From Calditrichaceae bacterium (GTDB lineage Bacteria > Calditrichota > Calditrichia > RBG-13-44-9 > J075): a stretch of DNA of 38,471 bases. Positions 26,131 through 34,802 of the stretch are shown here, piece by piece; the stretch's first letter is position 1, and each line of letters starts with the position of its first letter. Under the pieces are notes generated by a model. It saw nothing but the letters and a program-made list of their open reading frames with translations. It searched no databases and was not told the DNA's origin. The DNA lies in the NCBI GenBank assembly GCA_013360445.1, contig JABWBP010000065.1, positions 1 through 38,471 of the forward strand, written 5' to 3'. A program made the position numbers and the translations under genes.

Positions 26131-27774
26131 ATGGCTGAGCAAACTAAGGAGTGGCTGGTCTCGTTTGATACGGATCGTATCAAGAACTACATATTTGCCA
26201 CCAATAACCTCAAAGAAATTCGTGGCGCAAGCGCCATACTTGTAGAGCAGGACTCGATTCGCGAAGAGGTTCTCGATAAACTTCCCCCGGAAGAACGATT
26301 GAAGGGAGAGCGAATCTACTCTGCCGGCGGCGGGGGAGCCTTCCTGGTGGTATCGGATGAGGAACCTCAAAAGTTGATTGAACAAATTGAACGTGATTTC
26401 CGCCATGCCACCAAAACCGGGAGCATCACCGCGGTTTGTGTTCCCCTGGAGCGGAATTGGGAAAGCCTCTGGTTTGGAAAAAATATGGATAAGGCAGCTA
26501 AAAAGCTCCAGCAGCGGAAATCCCGGAAAGGGGAACTGGGCGTACTTCCGGTTGAGCCCTACATGCGTCTCTGTGATGCGTGCGGGAATCGGCCGGCAGA
26601 AAAACGCTTTGAAAAAGACGCCAGCGGCGATTTGCTTTGCGAATCGTGCAGATGCAAACGAGAAAGAGGAATGGATGTTCGCAAGGCGAGCTTTGCGGAA
26701 GGATTTGTAGCACAGTTTAAGAAGTATGCGCAAAAATTTCCTAATTACAAAGTATGGGAAGAGGCTCGGCCGCCTCACGACTTGAACGAACTCGGCAGTC
26801 TCGATAGCAACGGTTACATTGGTTTTTTGATGATAGATGGCAACCAGATGGGGAAACTGCTGAGCCTCATGGAAACCAAAGAGCGCTATCTGAAATATTC
26901 CGAAAAACTGAAAACCAAAGTAAGTGAGATCGTATTTGAAGTCTTAGGAAAAGTGACCACACCAATCCATGGAGTTTTGCCATTCGAAATCGTTCTGGTC
27001 GGCGGGGATGATGTGATGCTCTTTACCACGGCCAATTCAGCCCCCATTTTGACCACAAAAATTTTGGAGAAATTCGAAGCGGAATCGCTGGAAATCCTGC
27101 AAGCCGCCGGTTTGCTCCGGGAAGATCTCTGGGAACGGTTAGAAAAAGCCTATAGCGAAGAGGAGATCTCCATCGCCCGGGATGAACCCTTCCTGATTCA
27201 CAAAAAATTGACCATGGCCGCCGGCTTGGTGCTTTGCCATTCAAACTATCCCGTACCGACAATCGTGGAAATAGGTGAACGATTGCTGAAAAACGCCAAG
27301 AAAAAGTGCGCAGAAAGAAAAATTCACTACCAGCAGGGCGCCATCGATTTCCAGGTCATAACCGGAAGCGCCACTGATCTCGATTTAGCTCGTGCTATGG
27401 TGCCCCACAATCGCCCCTATACCCGTACCGATATGGAAAAACTGGTGCGCCATGCTCAGGGTTTTTACGAACAAAGATTCCCAAAAAACCAATTGCAAAT
27501 GTTATATGATGCCTGCCACCGACAATCACAGGGGCATGGTACTATTGCAGCATTATCGGCTATTGCCCGTTTGAAAAAACGGGATCATCGGCGAGTGCTC
27601 CGTGAATTCTTTCGGGAATTTTCCCCGGAAGGAGAATCCTTCCTTTACTGGCCCTGGCGGCTTGTAGAAAAAATCAAAGATACCGGGGAGACAGAATTAA
27701 AAACCGCCCTGGTGGATTTAGTGGACCTTTATGATTTTGTAAAAAAGGAGACGGATCATGGCAAATCCCATTGA
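26131..27774 (+). CDS. cas10: Type III CRISPR Cas10, HD-less with intact cyclase motif
   Basis: Large subunit of the type III effector; on target-RNA binding it should convert ATP to cyclic oligoadenylate. The 547-aa protein begins directly with the first palm fold (SFDTDRIKNYIFATNNLKEIRGAS), so the N-terminal HD DNase domain of many Cas10 proteins is absent. Type III-D Cas10 proteins typically lack it. A four-cysteine zinc finger lies at Cys148, Cys151, Cys170 and Cys173. The second palm has the complete catalytic GGDD at residues 291-294 (LVGGDDVMLF). A helical C-terminal domain follows. The ribosome binding site AAGGAGG is strong. The next gene overlaps it by 17 bp, showing tight operon coupling. 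Confidence 0.9.
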   Translation: MAEQTKEWLVSFDTDRIKNYIFATNNLKEIRGASAILVEQDSIREEVLDKLPPEERLKGERIYSAGGGGAFLVVSDEEPQKLIEQIERDFRHATKTGSITAVCVPLERNWESLWFGKNMDKAAKKLQQRKSRKGELGVLPVEPYMRLCDACGNRPAEKRFEKDASGDLLCESCRCKRERGMDVRKASFAEGFVAQFKKYAQKFPNYKVWEEARPPHDLNELGSLDSNGYIGFLMIDGNQMGKLLSLMETKERYLKYSEKLKTKVSEIVFEVLGKVTTPIHGVLPFEIVLVGGDDVMLFTTANSAPILTTKILEKFEAESLEILQAAGLLREDLWERLEKAYSEEEISIARDEPFLIHKKLTMAAGLVLCHSNYPVPTIVEIGERLLKNAKKKCAERKIHYQQGAIDFQVITGSATDLDLARAMVPHNRPYTRTDMEKLVRHAQGFYEQRFPKNQLQMLYDACHRQSQGHGTIAALSAIARLKKRDHRRVLREFFREFSPEGESFLYWPWRLVEKIKDTGETELKTALVDLVDLYDFVKKETDHGKSH

Positions 27775-28510
27775 TAGCCGCACCAAAATTGATTTTCCCT
27801 TCTTTATCGTGTTAGATGGAGCGATGGCGGTGGGGTCCGGTTTTAGCAGGGGACAAATTCAGCGAACCGTGGTGCGCGGCCTGGACAGCCTCCCCTATAT
27901 CCCCGCCTCCACGCTGAAAGGCCGCGCCCGCGATGCTGCTGCGCGTCTTGCCCGTACCCTCGGAATTTACGTGTGCCCGGGCCCCAATCCTAAGCAAATG
28001 TGCGGCGCAAAAGGCTCACTCGAAGATGCCTGCCTGCTTTGCCGGACTTTCGGCAGCCCGGGAGTATCTTCTGCCAGCGGCCAGACCGGGTTAATCTGGA
28101 GAGATGCCAGGATCTGCGATTCGCAGGGGCAGCCAATTACCATAACTGATTCAGCGGAATCGGAAGCGTTTTACTATGCCAAAACCCAGGTGCAGCTCTC
28201 CCGGCAACGAGCCACTGCCCTGGAAAAGCACCTCTTCACCACCGAGAACACCGTAGAAAATTTGCGCTTCAAGGGAAGAATTCGCGGTTGGCTGCTGTCT
28301 GCCAGGATGATGGCCGGGCAATACCCGGCAGAAATAGTTCTGCTCCTCAGCGCCCTCAAACTTCTCAACTTTGTCGGGGGAGGAAAGAGCCGGGGGCTGG
28401 GATTCTGCACAGTTGAGCTTCCTGACAAGATAACGATTGGCGACCAGGATGTAGATACAACCGCTATTTTAGCCAATGTCAGCAACCTTTTCAATAAGGA
28501 GGATCGGTGA
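27758..28510 (+). CDS. Cas7-like RAMP protein (Csm3-type), first of several
   Basis: A 250-aa RAMP backbone protein. The diagnostic block LPYIPASTLKGRAR lies at about residues 45-58 and the C-terminal glycine loop GGGKSRGLGF near 205-220. A cysteine cluster (Cys73, Cys82, Cys92, Cys95) looks like the zinc site of Csm3-like proteins, followed by RTFGSPG. Where classical Csm3 has the target-RNA-cleaving aspartate in V-D-N-P-V-V-R, this protein has I-Q-R-T-V-V-R, so Gln35 replaces it and it is probably not a cutter. ATG 27758 is preceded by AAAGGAG inside the cas10 gene. Confidence 0.85.
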   Translation: MANPIDSRTKIDFPFFIVLDGAMAVGSGFSRGQIQRTVVRGLDSLPYIPASTLKGRARDAAARLARTLGIYVCPGPNPKQMCGAKGSLEDACLLCRTFGSPGVSSASGQTGLIWRDARICDSQGQPITITDSAESEAFYYAKTQVQLSRQRATALEKHLFTTENTVENLRFKGRIRGWLLSARMMAGQYPAEIVLLLSALKLLNFVGGGKSRGLGFCTVELPDKITIGDQDVDTTAILANVSNLFNKEDR

Positions 28511-29655
28511 TGCCTCAATTAAAAATGCAAGTTGTATTAAAAGCAGAGGCTCCGATTGCCGTTTTACGCACCCGCGCTTCCAGCCAGTTTGTAAAGACCC
28601 TGGATTATCTGCCGGGAAGCGCGGTGAGAGGGGCGTTCGCAGAAATTTTCATAAACAAGCGCGGCACCGAAGACCCGGATTTCAAGCATATTTTTGTGGA
28701 GGAAAACATCTGGTTCAGTGATTTCTTACCCAATTATGCCGACGAATCGCCCTTGGTTTTGCCCTTATCGGCGATGGCCTGCAAACGCTATGGGTTATCT
28801 CACACCCAAAGTGTGCAGGATCGCCTGATACATGAGATAACCGGCGCCCCACGTTCCGAAAGCTCAAAAAGATGCCCTGAATGCGGAGAGCCTCTCGACC
28901 GCGTCAGCGGGTATTTGAGCGATCTGAAAACCAGGAAAAATGTGAAAATAGGCCGGCAATTGCGCATGCACGTCGGTATTTCCGGAACCACCGGCAGCGC
29001 CATGCACGGGCTGCTTTTTTCCTATGAAATGCTGACCGAAAAGGAAACCCCTGCCGGGGGCGAAGTAACGGATATGAAATTCATCGGCACGCTGGAGAGC
29101 GATTCCGGGGAAGTTTTAGAGGCGCTCCAAAAGGTAATTCCCAGCCGGGAACATTTGAGCGTTGGAAAAGCGCGCACCCGGGGCCTGGGGGAATTATCCA
29201 TTCAATACCATGAAAAACTGAAATCGGCCAATTCGTTTCTCGAACGGTGGGACAATTTCAACGCCGGAGTTGTAAAGCATGGCGGAGACCCCCAACAATG
29301 TTACTTCTCGATCATTCTGGATAGCCATCTCGCGCTCAAAGACCGGCTGGGACGACCGGTGCTGGGGGATATACAAGCGGCTCATCTTGGTCTGGAGGAA
29401 TCAGCCCAGGTTGAAATATGCGCTGCATTCCTGGCCCCGGTGGTAGTGCCGGGCTGGAATGCCGCCCAGGGTCTGCCGAAACCGGATACCCACGCGCTCA
29501 GCCGCGGTTCCGTGCTGACCTTCTGCGCTCCGGAAACTTTGAAAAAATCGCTGCGGCAGCAGGTGATGGAGTTGGAAAAGCAGGGCCTTGGGGAGCGCAG
29601 AGCGGAAGGGTTTGGGAAACTAAGCGTTTGTCACCCATTTCATCTCAATATCTGA
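28510..29655 (+). CDS. csx10: Csx10-like RAMP protein (Cas5-type subunit of type III-D)
   Basis: A 381-aa RAMP protein whose order of motifs fits Csx10, the Cas5-like subunit typical of type III-D, which caps the crRNA 5' tag. Visible are an N-terminal ferredoxin strand (MQVVLKAEAPIAVL), TLDYLPGSAVRGAFA (about 33-47), a zinc-ribbon half CPECGEPLDR, GMxG-type loop STTGSAMHG, SVGKARTRGLGEL as the glycine loop, and a second fold ending LGERRAEGFGKLSV. ATG 28510 overlaps the upstream stop by one base (TGATG), and AAGGAGG sits seven bases before it; a GTG at 28507 is a less likely start. The presence of Csx10 is the main reason for the type III-D label. Confidence 0.8.
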   Translation: MPQLKMQVVLKAEAPIAVLRTRASSQFVKTLDYLPGSAVRGAFAEIFINKRGTEDPDFKHIFVEENIWFSDFLPNYADESPLVLPLSAMACKRYGLSHTQSVQDRLIHEITGAPRSESSKRCPECGEPLDRVSGYLSDLKTRKNVKIGRQLRMHVGISGTTGSAMHGLLFSYEMLTEKETPAGGEVTDMKFIGTLESDSGEVLEALQKVIPSREHLSVGKARTRGLGELSIQYHEKLKSANSFLERWDNFNAGVVKHGGDPQQCYFSIILDSHLALKDRLGRPVLGDIQAAHLGLEESAQVEICAAFLAPVVVPGWNAAQGLPKPDTHALSRGSVLTFCAPETLKKSLRQQVMELEKQGLGERRAEGFGKLSVCHPFHLNI

Positions 29656-29668
29656 AAGGAGTAAACTC

Positions 29669-30130
29669 ATGAGATCACCGGAACATGAAATGAAACGGCG
29701 CCAATTCCTGGCACAAAAGGGCGACTTTTATGCGATTGACGATTCAGATAAAAAAGGAAGCGGGGCGGCGCGCCGGTTTGCAGAGAAATTAACCCATACC
29801 CGGGTCGATAAAGCCAACGTGCGCGGCCTGGAAGCCCTGGCCTGGTCCACCGACAGCGTGGCCGACATCCTGGATTACATCCACATGAGAGTGGGCCGCG
29901 ACAATCGTAATGATGGGTGGGCACAGAATAACATCGGTCACGATCTAGCAAAATACTTAGAATCGCTTCGCAAGGAGGCCGAGGAATTTTTTAGCAAAAA
30001 CCCTTCGGATGACCCCGATGACCCCCGCCAGCTTCACCTGGATCTGTGCCGGGAATTCATCAAACACCTGACCGCGCTCTACGAATTCTATAAAAAACCG
30101 GAGGTGCTGGAAGATGAAATCAAAAAGTGA
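29669..30130 (+). CDS. Small helical protein, possible Cas11-like subunit A
   Basis: A 153-aa, largely alpha-helical protein lying 13 bp after csx10. Small subunits (Cas11/Csm2/Cmr5) line the inner filament of type III complexes. The central segment VDKANVRGLEALAWSTDSVA followed by DILDYIHMRVGRD and a WAQNN block resembles the spacing in the next protein (LTSAQLYGLANITCSAREFK, then FMDNQASK, then CW). The two look like paralogues. The N-terminus MKRRQFLAQKGDFYAI is charged. I assign Cas11-like only from helical content, size, position and this internal resemblance. A Shine-Dalgarno AAAGGAG precedes the start, and its 3' end overlaps the next gene by 17 bp. Confidence 0.5.
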   Translation: MRSPEHEMKRRQFLAQKGDFYAIDDSDKKGSGAARRFAEKLTHTRVDKANVRGLEALAWSTDSVADILDYIHMRVGRDNRNDGWAQNNIGHDLAKYLESLRKEAEEFFSKNPSDDPDDPRQLHLDLCREFIKHLTALYEFYKKPEVLEDEIKK

Positions 30131-30578
30131 TAAAAACCTGCATACCCGTATCGCTGCATGGAGCGATGCCCACCTGGAGGCGGCAAGGGCGTTTGTCAAA
30201 ACATACGGTGAATTGATTCCCCGCGATCTGACCAGCGCCCAGCTTTATGGCCTGGCGAACATTACCTGCAGCGCCAGGGAATTCAAACAATTGAATACAT
30301 TCATGGACAACCAGGCCAGCAAAGCCGAACGCGCCAATAATGAAAAAGTGCACGATTGCTGGCGTGCATTGAAGGCGAAATTTGCCGCCTTTCATCCCGA
30401 TGCACAGGAAATCTCCCGCGACGCCGGGCCAGGCCGAACCGTGGATGAAATCCACCTTCTTTTGGCGCAGCGATTCGCGCAGCATTTAATCGCGGAGAGC
30501 CTGGTCTATCAAAAAACCACTAAATATGAAGGAAGAGAGCGGAAAGCTGACCCTCAACCCAAAAAATATGCAAACTAA
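30114..30578 (+). CDS. Small helical protein, probable Cas11-like subunit B
   Basis: A 154-aa helical protein overlapping its neighbour by 17 bp. The segment DLTSAQLYGLANITCSAREF resembles the conserved first helices of Csm2/Cas11-type small subunits (LTTSQLR-like), followed by long amphipathic helices with FMDNQASKAERANNEKVHDCW and HLIAESLVYQKTTKYEG. The C-terminus is basic and may contact RNA. Size and position in a type III-D operon fit Cas11. Of the two small proteins this is the better match. Alternative: an uncharacterised accessory subunit. Confidence 0.55.
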   Translation: MKSKSDKNLHTRIAAWSDAHLEAARAFVKTYGELIPRDLTSAQLYGLANITCSAREFKQLNTFMDNQASKAERANNEKVHDCWRALKAKFAAFHPDAQEISRDAGPGRTVDEIHLLLAQRFAQHLIAESLVYQKTTKYEGRERKADPQPKKYAN

Positions 30579-30593
30579 ATGGAGACCCATACC

Positions 30594-31538
30594 ATGACAA
30601 CTATATTATCCCGTGCACGTTTACAAACTCGCCATCACGTTCAGGGCGCTCTGGTGTTCGACACCGCCTTGCACTTAGGCGGCGGCCGCATTCCGGCCAA
30701 AGGCACCGACAGCCCCATCGTGCGCGACGGTTTCGGAAGACCCTATATTCCCGGCTCCTCCATTAAAGGCGCGGTTCGCGCGGCCGTGGAGCGGATCGTA
30801 CCGAACCTGAATATCTCCGCCTGCGGGTTATATGACCAGGAGGCAAACTGCCTGTCCGCGCTGCCGGAAACCGATCCACTCCGCAAAAGTTATCGAGACA
30901 TCCAGGAAGCCATTGGCCGCAAGATTAAAGAAAGCGAGGAGTTGGCGAAGGCCTTCTCAACGTTGCTGAAAGCAAGAGGTAAGACACTGTCCGATCTGCC
31001 CGATACTGATGAAGTCAGCGAAGAAAACCTGCTTTTTCTGCTCGAATTTCACCTTTGCGACGTGTGCAAGGCCTTCGGCTCGCCCTTCATCTCTTCGGCA
31101 ATCTTCTTCCACGACGCCGCGGTGGACCCCCAGCAATGGGTAGGCATTACCCAGGTGCGCGACGGGGTGGGGATCGATCGCGACAGCGGCCGGGCGGTGG
31201 ACGGCCTGAAATACGATTACGAAGTGGTGCCCGCGGAAACCGCCTTCCGCTTCTCGCTGACCATCGAGACCGGCGATCCCGTTGCCTTGGGGCTGGCCGC
31301 CCTGGCGCTGCATGAATTAAGGGGAGGCAACGTGCCCCTGGGTGGGATTCGCTCCCGCGGGTTGGGGCGCTGCCACCTGGATCACGAAAAAACCGAAGTG
31401 GAATCGCTGGATTTCAGCGACCTGGAAGTATTGAAAGCGTATCTCAGCGAGAACAAAACCTCCCGCCTGAGTTTGGATGAATTCATTAACAAGCATATTT
31501 CAAACCTCTGGACCACAAAGGAGGGCAGCCATGTTTAA
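30594..31538 (+). CDS. csm3: Cas7-like RAMP protein (Csm3-type) with candidate catalytic Asp
   Basis: A 314-aa RAMP protein closest in motif to Csm3. Residues 36-60 read AKGTDSPIVRD then RPYIPGSSIKGA, so the aspartate used for target-RNA cleavage in Csm3 is present as Asp39. A Cys-x-x-Cys (CDVCKAFGSP) and the glycine loop GGIRSRGLG are present. The frame is open from ATG 30579, which abuts the upstream stop, but GGAG at 30581-30584 places a ribosome binding site nine bases before ATG 30594, so I prefer the latter. The final bases overlap the next RAMP gene by 8 bp. It should form part of the Cas7 backbone and cut target RNA. Confidence 0.85.
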   Translation: MTTILSRARLQTRHHVQGALVFDTALHLGGGRIPAKGTDSPIVRDGFGRPYIPGSSIKGAVRAAVERIVPNLNISACGLYDQEANCLSALPETDPLRKSYRDIQEAIGRKIKESEELAKAFSTLLKARGKTLSDLPDTDEVSEENLLFLLEFHLCDVCKAFGSPFISSAIFFHDAAVDPQQWVGITQVRDGVGIDRDSGRAVDGLKYDYEVVPAETAFRFSLTIETGDPVALGLAALALHELRGGNVPLGGIRSRGLGRCHLDHEKTEVESLDFSDLEVLKAYLSENKTSRLSLDEFINKHISNLWTTKEGSHV

Positions 31539-32493
31539 GCGCTTATTGAATGAATGTGTCATCGATTTGACCCTGCGCCCGGAAGGAGCGCTGCTCATCA
31601 AATCCGGCCTGGCGCAAATGAGCGGGGTGGATATGGCCTGGGTAAAAGTTCCCCGCAACGGCGGCTGGGAAGTGTATCTTCCCGGGTCATCCCTGAAAGG
31701 CACCATCCGCTCCCATGCCGAACGCATCGCCCGCACCCTCAATGAATCCGCGGCCTGCAATCCCCTGGGAGGTAGGCGGGATAAACTGCGCTCTTGCGGG
31801 AGCGCTTTAGACGTGATGAACCGGGATAAAAAGGAAACCGAGCTGACCACCCCGCTGGTCTATCAGCACTCCTGCCCGATTTGCCGCTTGTTCGGCAATA
31901 CCTGGATCATGGGCCGGCTGGCCACGGAAGACGCCTACGTGATGGGTGATGCGCCGGCACTTCAGCACCGCGACGGGGTGGGAATCGACCGCTTTACCGG
32001 CGGGGCTTCCCGGGGGGCCAAGTTCGAACTGGAAGTGATTACCGGCGGGGAATTCAAAACCGCCCTGCACCTGCAAAATTTCGAGCTTTGGCAGCTTGGC
32101 CTGCTCGGTTTTGTGCTGCAAGACCTGCGCGAGGGGCTGGTGCGGATGGGCTCCGGAAAAAGCCGCGGCCTGGGCAAAGTGGTCGCCCAAATTGACAAAA
32201 TCACCCTGCACTATATCGGCGCCCGGAAAAAAATGCTTGAAGATGACCATTTGAACTTAATGGGGGTGGGCGCGCTGTTCGAGCAGGCAAAGGATTATGG
32301 CATGGCGTCGGATGACCAGGTGCGCCTGGAAAAAGCCGCTGCAGTGAAGGAAGAATCTGCCTTTTCGGAGCTGCGCCAAACCGTCTCTTTCAGCTTCGAC
32401 GCCTTTCCCTGGCAGGCGGTTGCCGCAAAGTGGGTCAATTACGTGCAGACCCTTCCGTCTGATCCCTTGAAACAATATCGATCAGGGAGGTAA
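31531..32493 (+). CDS. Cas7-like RAMP protein (Csm3/Csx7-type) with candidate catalytic Asp
   Basis: A 320-aa RAMP protein. The block VYLPGSSLKGTIR at about residues 48-60 is diagnostic. A short insert precedes it (SGVDMAWVKVPRNGGW) in which Asp34 sits where the Csm3 cleavage aspartate is expected. CPICRLFGNTW is the cysteine/RLFG block, and RMGSGKSRGLG the C-terminal glycine loop. ATG 31531 lies after AAAGGAGG and overlaps the upstream stop by 8 bp; an in-frame ATG at 31477 lies deep in the upstream gene and is unlikely. It is the third Cas7-like backbone subunit of the operon. Confidence 0.85.
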   Translation: MFKRLLNECVIDLTLRPEGALLIKSGLAQMSGVDMAWVKVPRNGGWEVYLPGSSLKGTIRSHAERIARTLNESAACNPLGGRRDKLRSCGSALDVMNRDKKETELTTPLVYQHSCPICRLFGNTWIMGRLATEDAYVMGDAPALQHRDGVGIDRFTGGASRGAKFELEVITGGEFKTALHLQNFELWQLGLLGFVLQDLREGLVRMGSGKSRGLGKVVAQIDKITLHYIGARKKMLEDDHLNLMGVGALFEQAKDYGMASDDQVRLEKAAAVKEESAFSELRQTVSFSFDAFPWQAVAAKWVNYVQTLPSDPLKQYRSGR

Positions 32494-32496
32494 AGC

Positions 32497-33036
32497 ATGG
32501 AATCTAAATTCGACATCGACATTTTCACCATCCCCGGGGAACATGACTTGCAGAAGACCGGCGAGTCGCTGCAGAATGCCATAAACGCCCTGCGCTCGCA
32601 GGCGCGATATGCGATTCTCGAATCCCTGACCGATATTTGTTTTCCCGCGCCGCAATCCACGGAGATCAAGCTCTCCGAGTGGCCGAAAGGAAGAATTTTT
32701 GCGCCGGCATTCGAGCTGCGTTGGGAAAAAACCGGGGCCGCTTACCGGGCGGTTCTTGCAAAGGAAGATGGTTTTGAACCGCCGGAGGAAGTATCCGCCT
32801 GCCTCCCGGAAAAGAACCTGGAAATAGCGAAAACCTTTTGGGGCAAATACGAAACCCAGTTTATTTACCTCTGGGCGGAAAATGACCCCCGTCTCGGGCG
32901 GCCTCTACGTTACGAATGCCTGGACGCAGAGCCTACAAAGAATAAGGAAAATGTACAATTAGAGACCCGGCTCTATTACGACGCCCATGGCCGGTTAATC
33001 TTTTGGCGCTATTTAAACATGAGGTGGACGTTATGA
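32497..33036 (+). CDS. csx19: Csx19-like type III-D protein
   Basis: A 179-aa protein between two RAMP genes, 3 bp after one and overlapping the next by ATGA. Csx19 is a type III-D marker of unknown function with an RNA- or effector-associated role inferred from its gene order. The late segment TRLYYDAHGRLIFWRYLNMR, a beta hairpin ending in aromatic and basic residues, and the mid-protein FELRWEKTGAAYRAVLA followed by FIYLWAENDPRLG match what I recall of the family. No catalytic motif is evident. The ribosome binding site AGGGAGG is strong. Identification is from motif memory plus context, so moderate confidence. Confidence 0.55.
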   Translation: MESKFDIDIFTIPGEHDLQKTGESLQNAINALRSQARYAILESLTDICFPAPQSTEIKLSEWPKGRIFAPAFELRWEKTGAAYRAVLAKEDGFEPPEEVSACLPEKNLEIAKTFWGKYETQFIYLWAENDPRLGRPLRYECLDAEPTKNKENVQLETRLYYDAHGRLIFWRYLNMRWTL

Positions 33037-34520
33037 ATCCCTACGCTTTTGTGCCGCTTGGTCCAGCTGCCCCGAGAAAAAAGATTAATACCCACGATAA
33101 ATTTACCGGTTTCAGCGGGGCGCTGACCTGCCAATTGAAAACCCTGACCCATTTTTTCATCGCCGGCATACAGGAGCGGGCAGAACGCCAGCAGCACCAG
33201 GAATTGATCCTGCTCCGCGAAGGCGGCAAACCGGTCATCCCCGGCAGTTCTCTGAAAGGCGCAATCCGCCACCTCGCAGAGGCGATCAGCGGATCCTGCC
33301 TGGCTCTGCCGAACACTCCCCGCATGAGGGCAAAGAGGGGCGACCGCCTGGAGTATTATGACTACCAGAAACGAAGCCGGGATTCCTATCCCCTGCCGGA
33401 TGGATTCTCTCCCTGCGGGCTGGAGGAGCCGGCCGATCCTGAAAAACAGGCCGCCTGCCCCGCCTGCCGCATTTTCGGTTATCTTTCCCGGGATGTCATC
33501 TCGTTGGGGAATGTCAGCTTCGAAACCGCCCGGATTATCGGCGATTATCGCACCGAGCGCATTATCCTGGAGCCATTCGGCTCCCCGGGCCCCCGCCACA
33601 AGCCCTTTTACGCCACCAAAGAGTCCAATTTCCGGGAACCGCGCGGGCGGAAATTCTATTACCACCGCATCGACGGCGCCCGCACCATGGCCAAAAAATT
33701 GGATTTCAACAAAACCGTTGAGGCGATTCTTCCCGGGGCAGTATTCGAATTCAGCGTGCAGTATCAAAACCTCAGCGAAACGGATTTGGCCTTGCTGATC
33801 TTTGCCCTGTCGCTGGAGGAGCCCATGCGCCACAAATTGGGCATGGGCAAGGGCGTGGGATTGGGGAGCGTTCACCTGACCGTCACCGCCTGGGAAACGC
33901 TCGACCGCCAAAACCGCTACCGGCATTTCGGCGGCGGCGCAGAGCGCCTCTCCGGGGAGGCCTTGCAAGAAGCGATTTCCAGGCAAATCGCGGCCTATCA
34001 CCGCCATTTTGCTTCCTGGAAAGACTCCCTGGCAGCCTTGAAAGACATTCTAACCTGGGATGAAAAACACCCCCGCAATCCCCGCTACCCTTCCAACGCC
34101 TGGTTCAAGGCCAATCCCGGGGTGGCGCTGGAGGACGTGCCTGCAGATGCGGCTGAATACGGAAGACAAAGCGCCGGGGGCAGCGCTCCCTCGCATCATA
34201 CTCCGAAAACCTACCCTGCAACCGAACGGCACGTAAGCGGAGATAAAAAAGAAGCCGACAAACTGCTGAAGCAACTCCAAAAGCAACAACAGGCGGAAGT
34301 CCCCCCGGCCCAGACCGCCTACCGCGACGGAGACACGGAGCCGAAAGCTATCGCGCACCTGGCAGCGGACGGCTCCTGGCAGGTAGTCCTGCCCAGGCTT
34401 CCCGGCCAGCCAGTGCGACTTAAAACCAAACCGCGCACAAATGCCGCTGAGGGCGGCCGGCTGCGGGTGCGCGTGGTCGTCGGCAAGGACGGGCGTATTA
34501 CCCGGGCGGATGAAATCTGA
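33033..34520 (+). CDS. Large RAMP protein with C-terminal extension
   Basis: A 495-aa RAMP protein. An N-terminal ferredoxin fold carries KPVIPGSSLKGAIRHLAEAI at about residues 66-85, a CPACRIFGYLSRD block and a glycine-rich LGMGKGVGLGSV loop (about 268-280). No aspartate stands at the Csm3 cleavage position (the stretch before KPVIPG is QHQELILLREGG). After about residue 370 there is a long polar linker rich in Lys, Gln, Ala and Pro, then about 65 residues with beta-strand character (GSWQVVLPRLPGQPVRLK) that could be an extra RNA-binding domain. ATG 33033 overlaps the preceding stop (ATGA). It may cap the Cas7 filament. Confidence 0.8.
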   Translation: MNPYAFVPLGPAAPRKKINTHDKFTGFSGALTCQLKTLTHFFIAGIQERAERQQHQELILLREGGKPVIPGSSLKGAIRHLAEAISGSCLALPNTPRMRAKRGDRLEYYDYQKRSRDSYPLPDGFSPCGLEEPADPEKQAACPACRIFGYLSRDVISLGNVSFETARIIGDYRTERIILEPFGSPGPRHKPFYATKESNFREPRGRKFYYHRIDGARTMAKKLDFNKTVEAILPGAVFEFSVQYQNLSETDLALLIFALSLEEPMRHKLGMGKGVGLGSVHLTVTAWETLDRQNRYRHFGGGAERLSGEALQEAISRQIAAYHRHFASWKDSLAALKDILTWDEKHPRNPRYPSNAWFKANPGVALEDVPADAAEYGRQSAGGSAPSHHTPKTYPATERHVSGDKKEADKLLKQLQKQQQAEVPPAQTAYRDGDTEPKAIAHLAADGSWQVVLPRLPGQPVRLKTKPRTNAAEGGRLRVRVVVGKDGRITRADEI

Positions 34521-34537
34521 ATAATCAGAGGTGATGC

Positions 34538-34786
34538 ATGATCCTGTTAAACCTCTCCCATCCCCTCCCCCCCGCGCAACTCCGGCAGATCGAGGCGCTG
34601 AGCGGAATGAAAATCCAGCGAGTGCTTGACCTCCCGGTGCATTTTAATGCGGAGTTGCACGGGCGCATGGGCTACTCTCCCTGCCTGCGCTTGCGCCCAG
34701 TGGAAGGCAGCCTGCCGCCGCGCTTCGAAATGGTGGAAATTCTCAATTTACAGGAAATCCGCGAAATAGCCCGGGCTAACCGATAA
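34538..34786 (+). CDS. Shortened Csx15-like protein
   Basis: An 82-aa protein that aligns with the next gene product: NLSHPLPPAQLRQIEAL at the start, then ELHGRMGYSPCLRLRPVEGS and MVEILNLQEIREIAR at the end. Between them about 45 residues found in the neighbour (from THFDDNRSF through PGFAPIAAALLS) are missing, and the frame is intact. Full Csx15 proteins are about 120-140 aa. Csx15 is a CRISPR-associated family of type III loci, and I recall recent reports of ring-nuclease activity for some members. A copy lacking the middle may be inactive, a dimer partner or a dominant regulator. Ribosome binding site AGAGGTG; 17 bp after the upstream gene. Confidence 0.7.
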   Translation: MILLNLSHPLPPAQLRQIEALSGMKIQRVLDLPVHFNAELHGRMGYSPCLRLRPVEGSLPPRFEMVEILNLQEIREIARANR

Positions 34787-34802
34787 ACCGTGAGATAACC
34801 CA

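Noticed and set aside
33009-34007. 332-codon open frame on the minus strand
   Set aside because: Antisense shadow of the large RAMP gene; no motif and no ribosome binding site.
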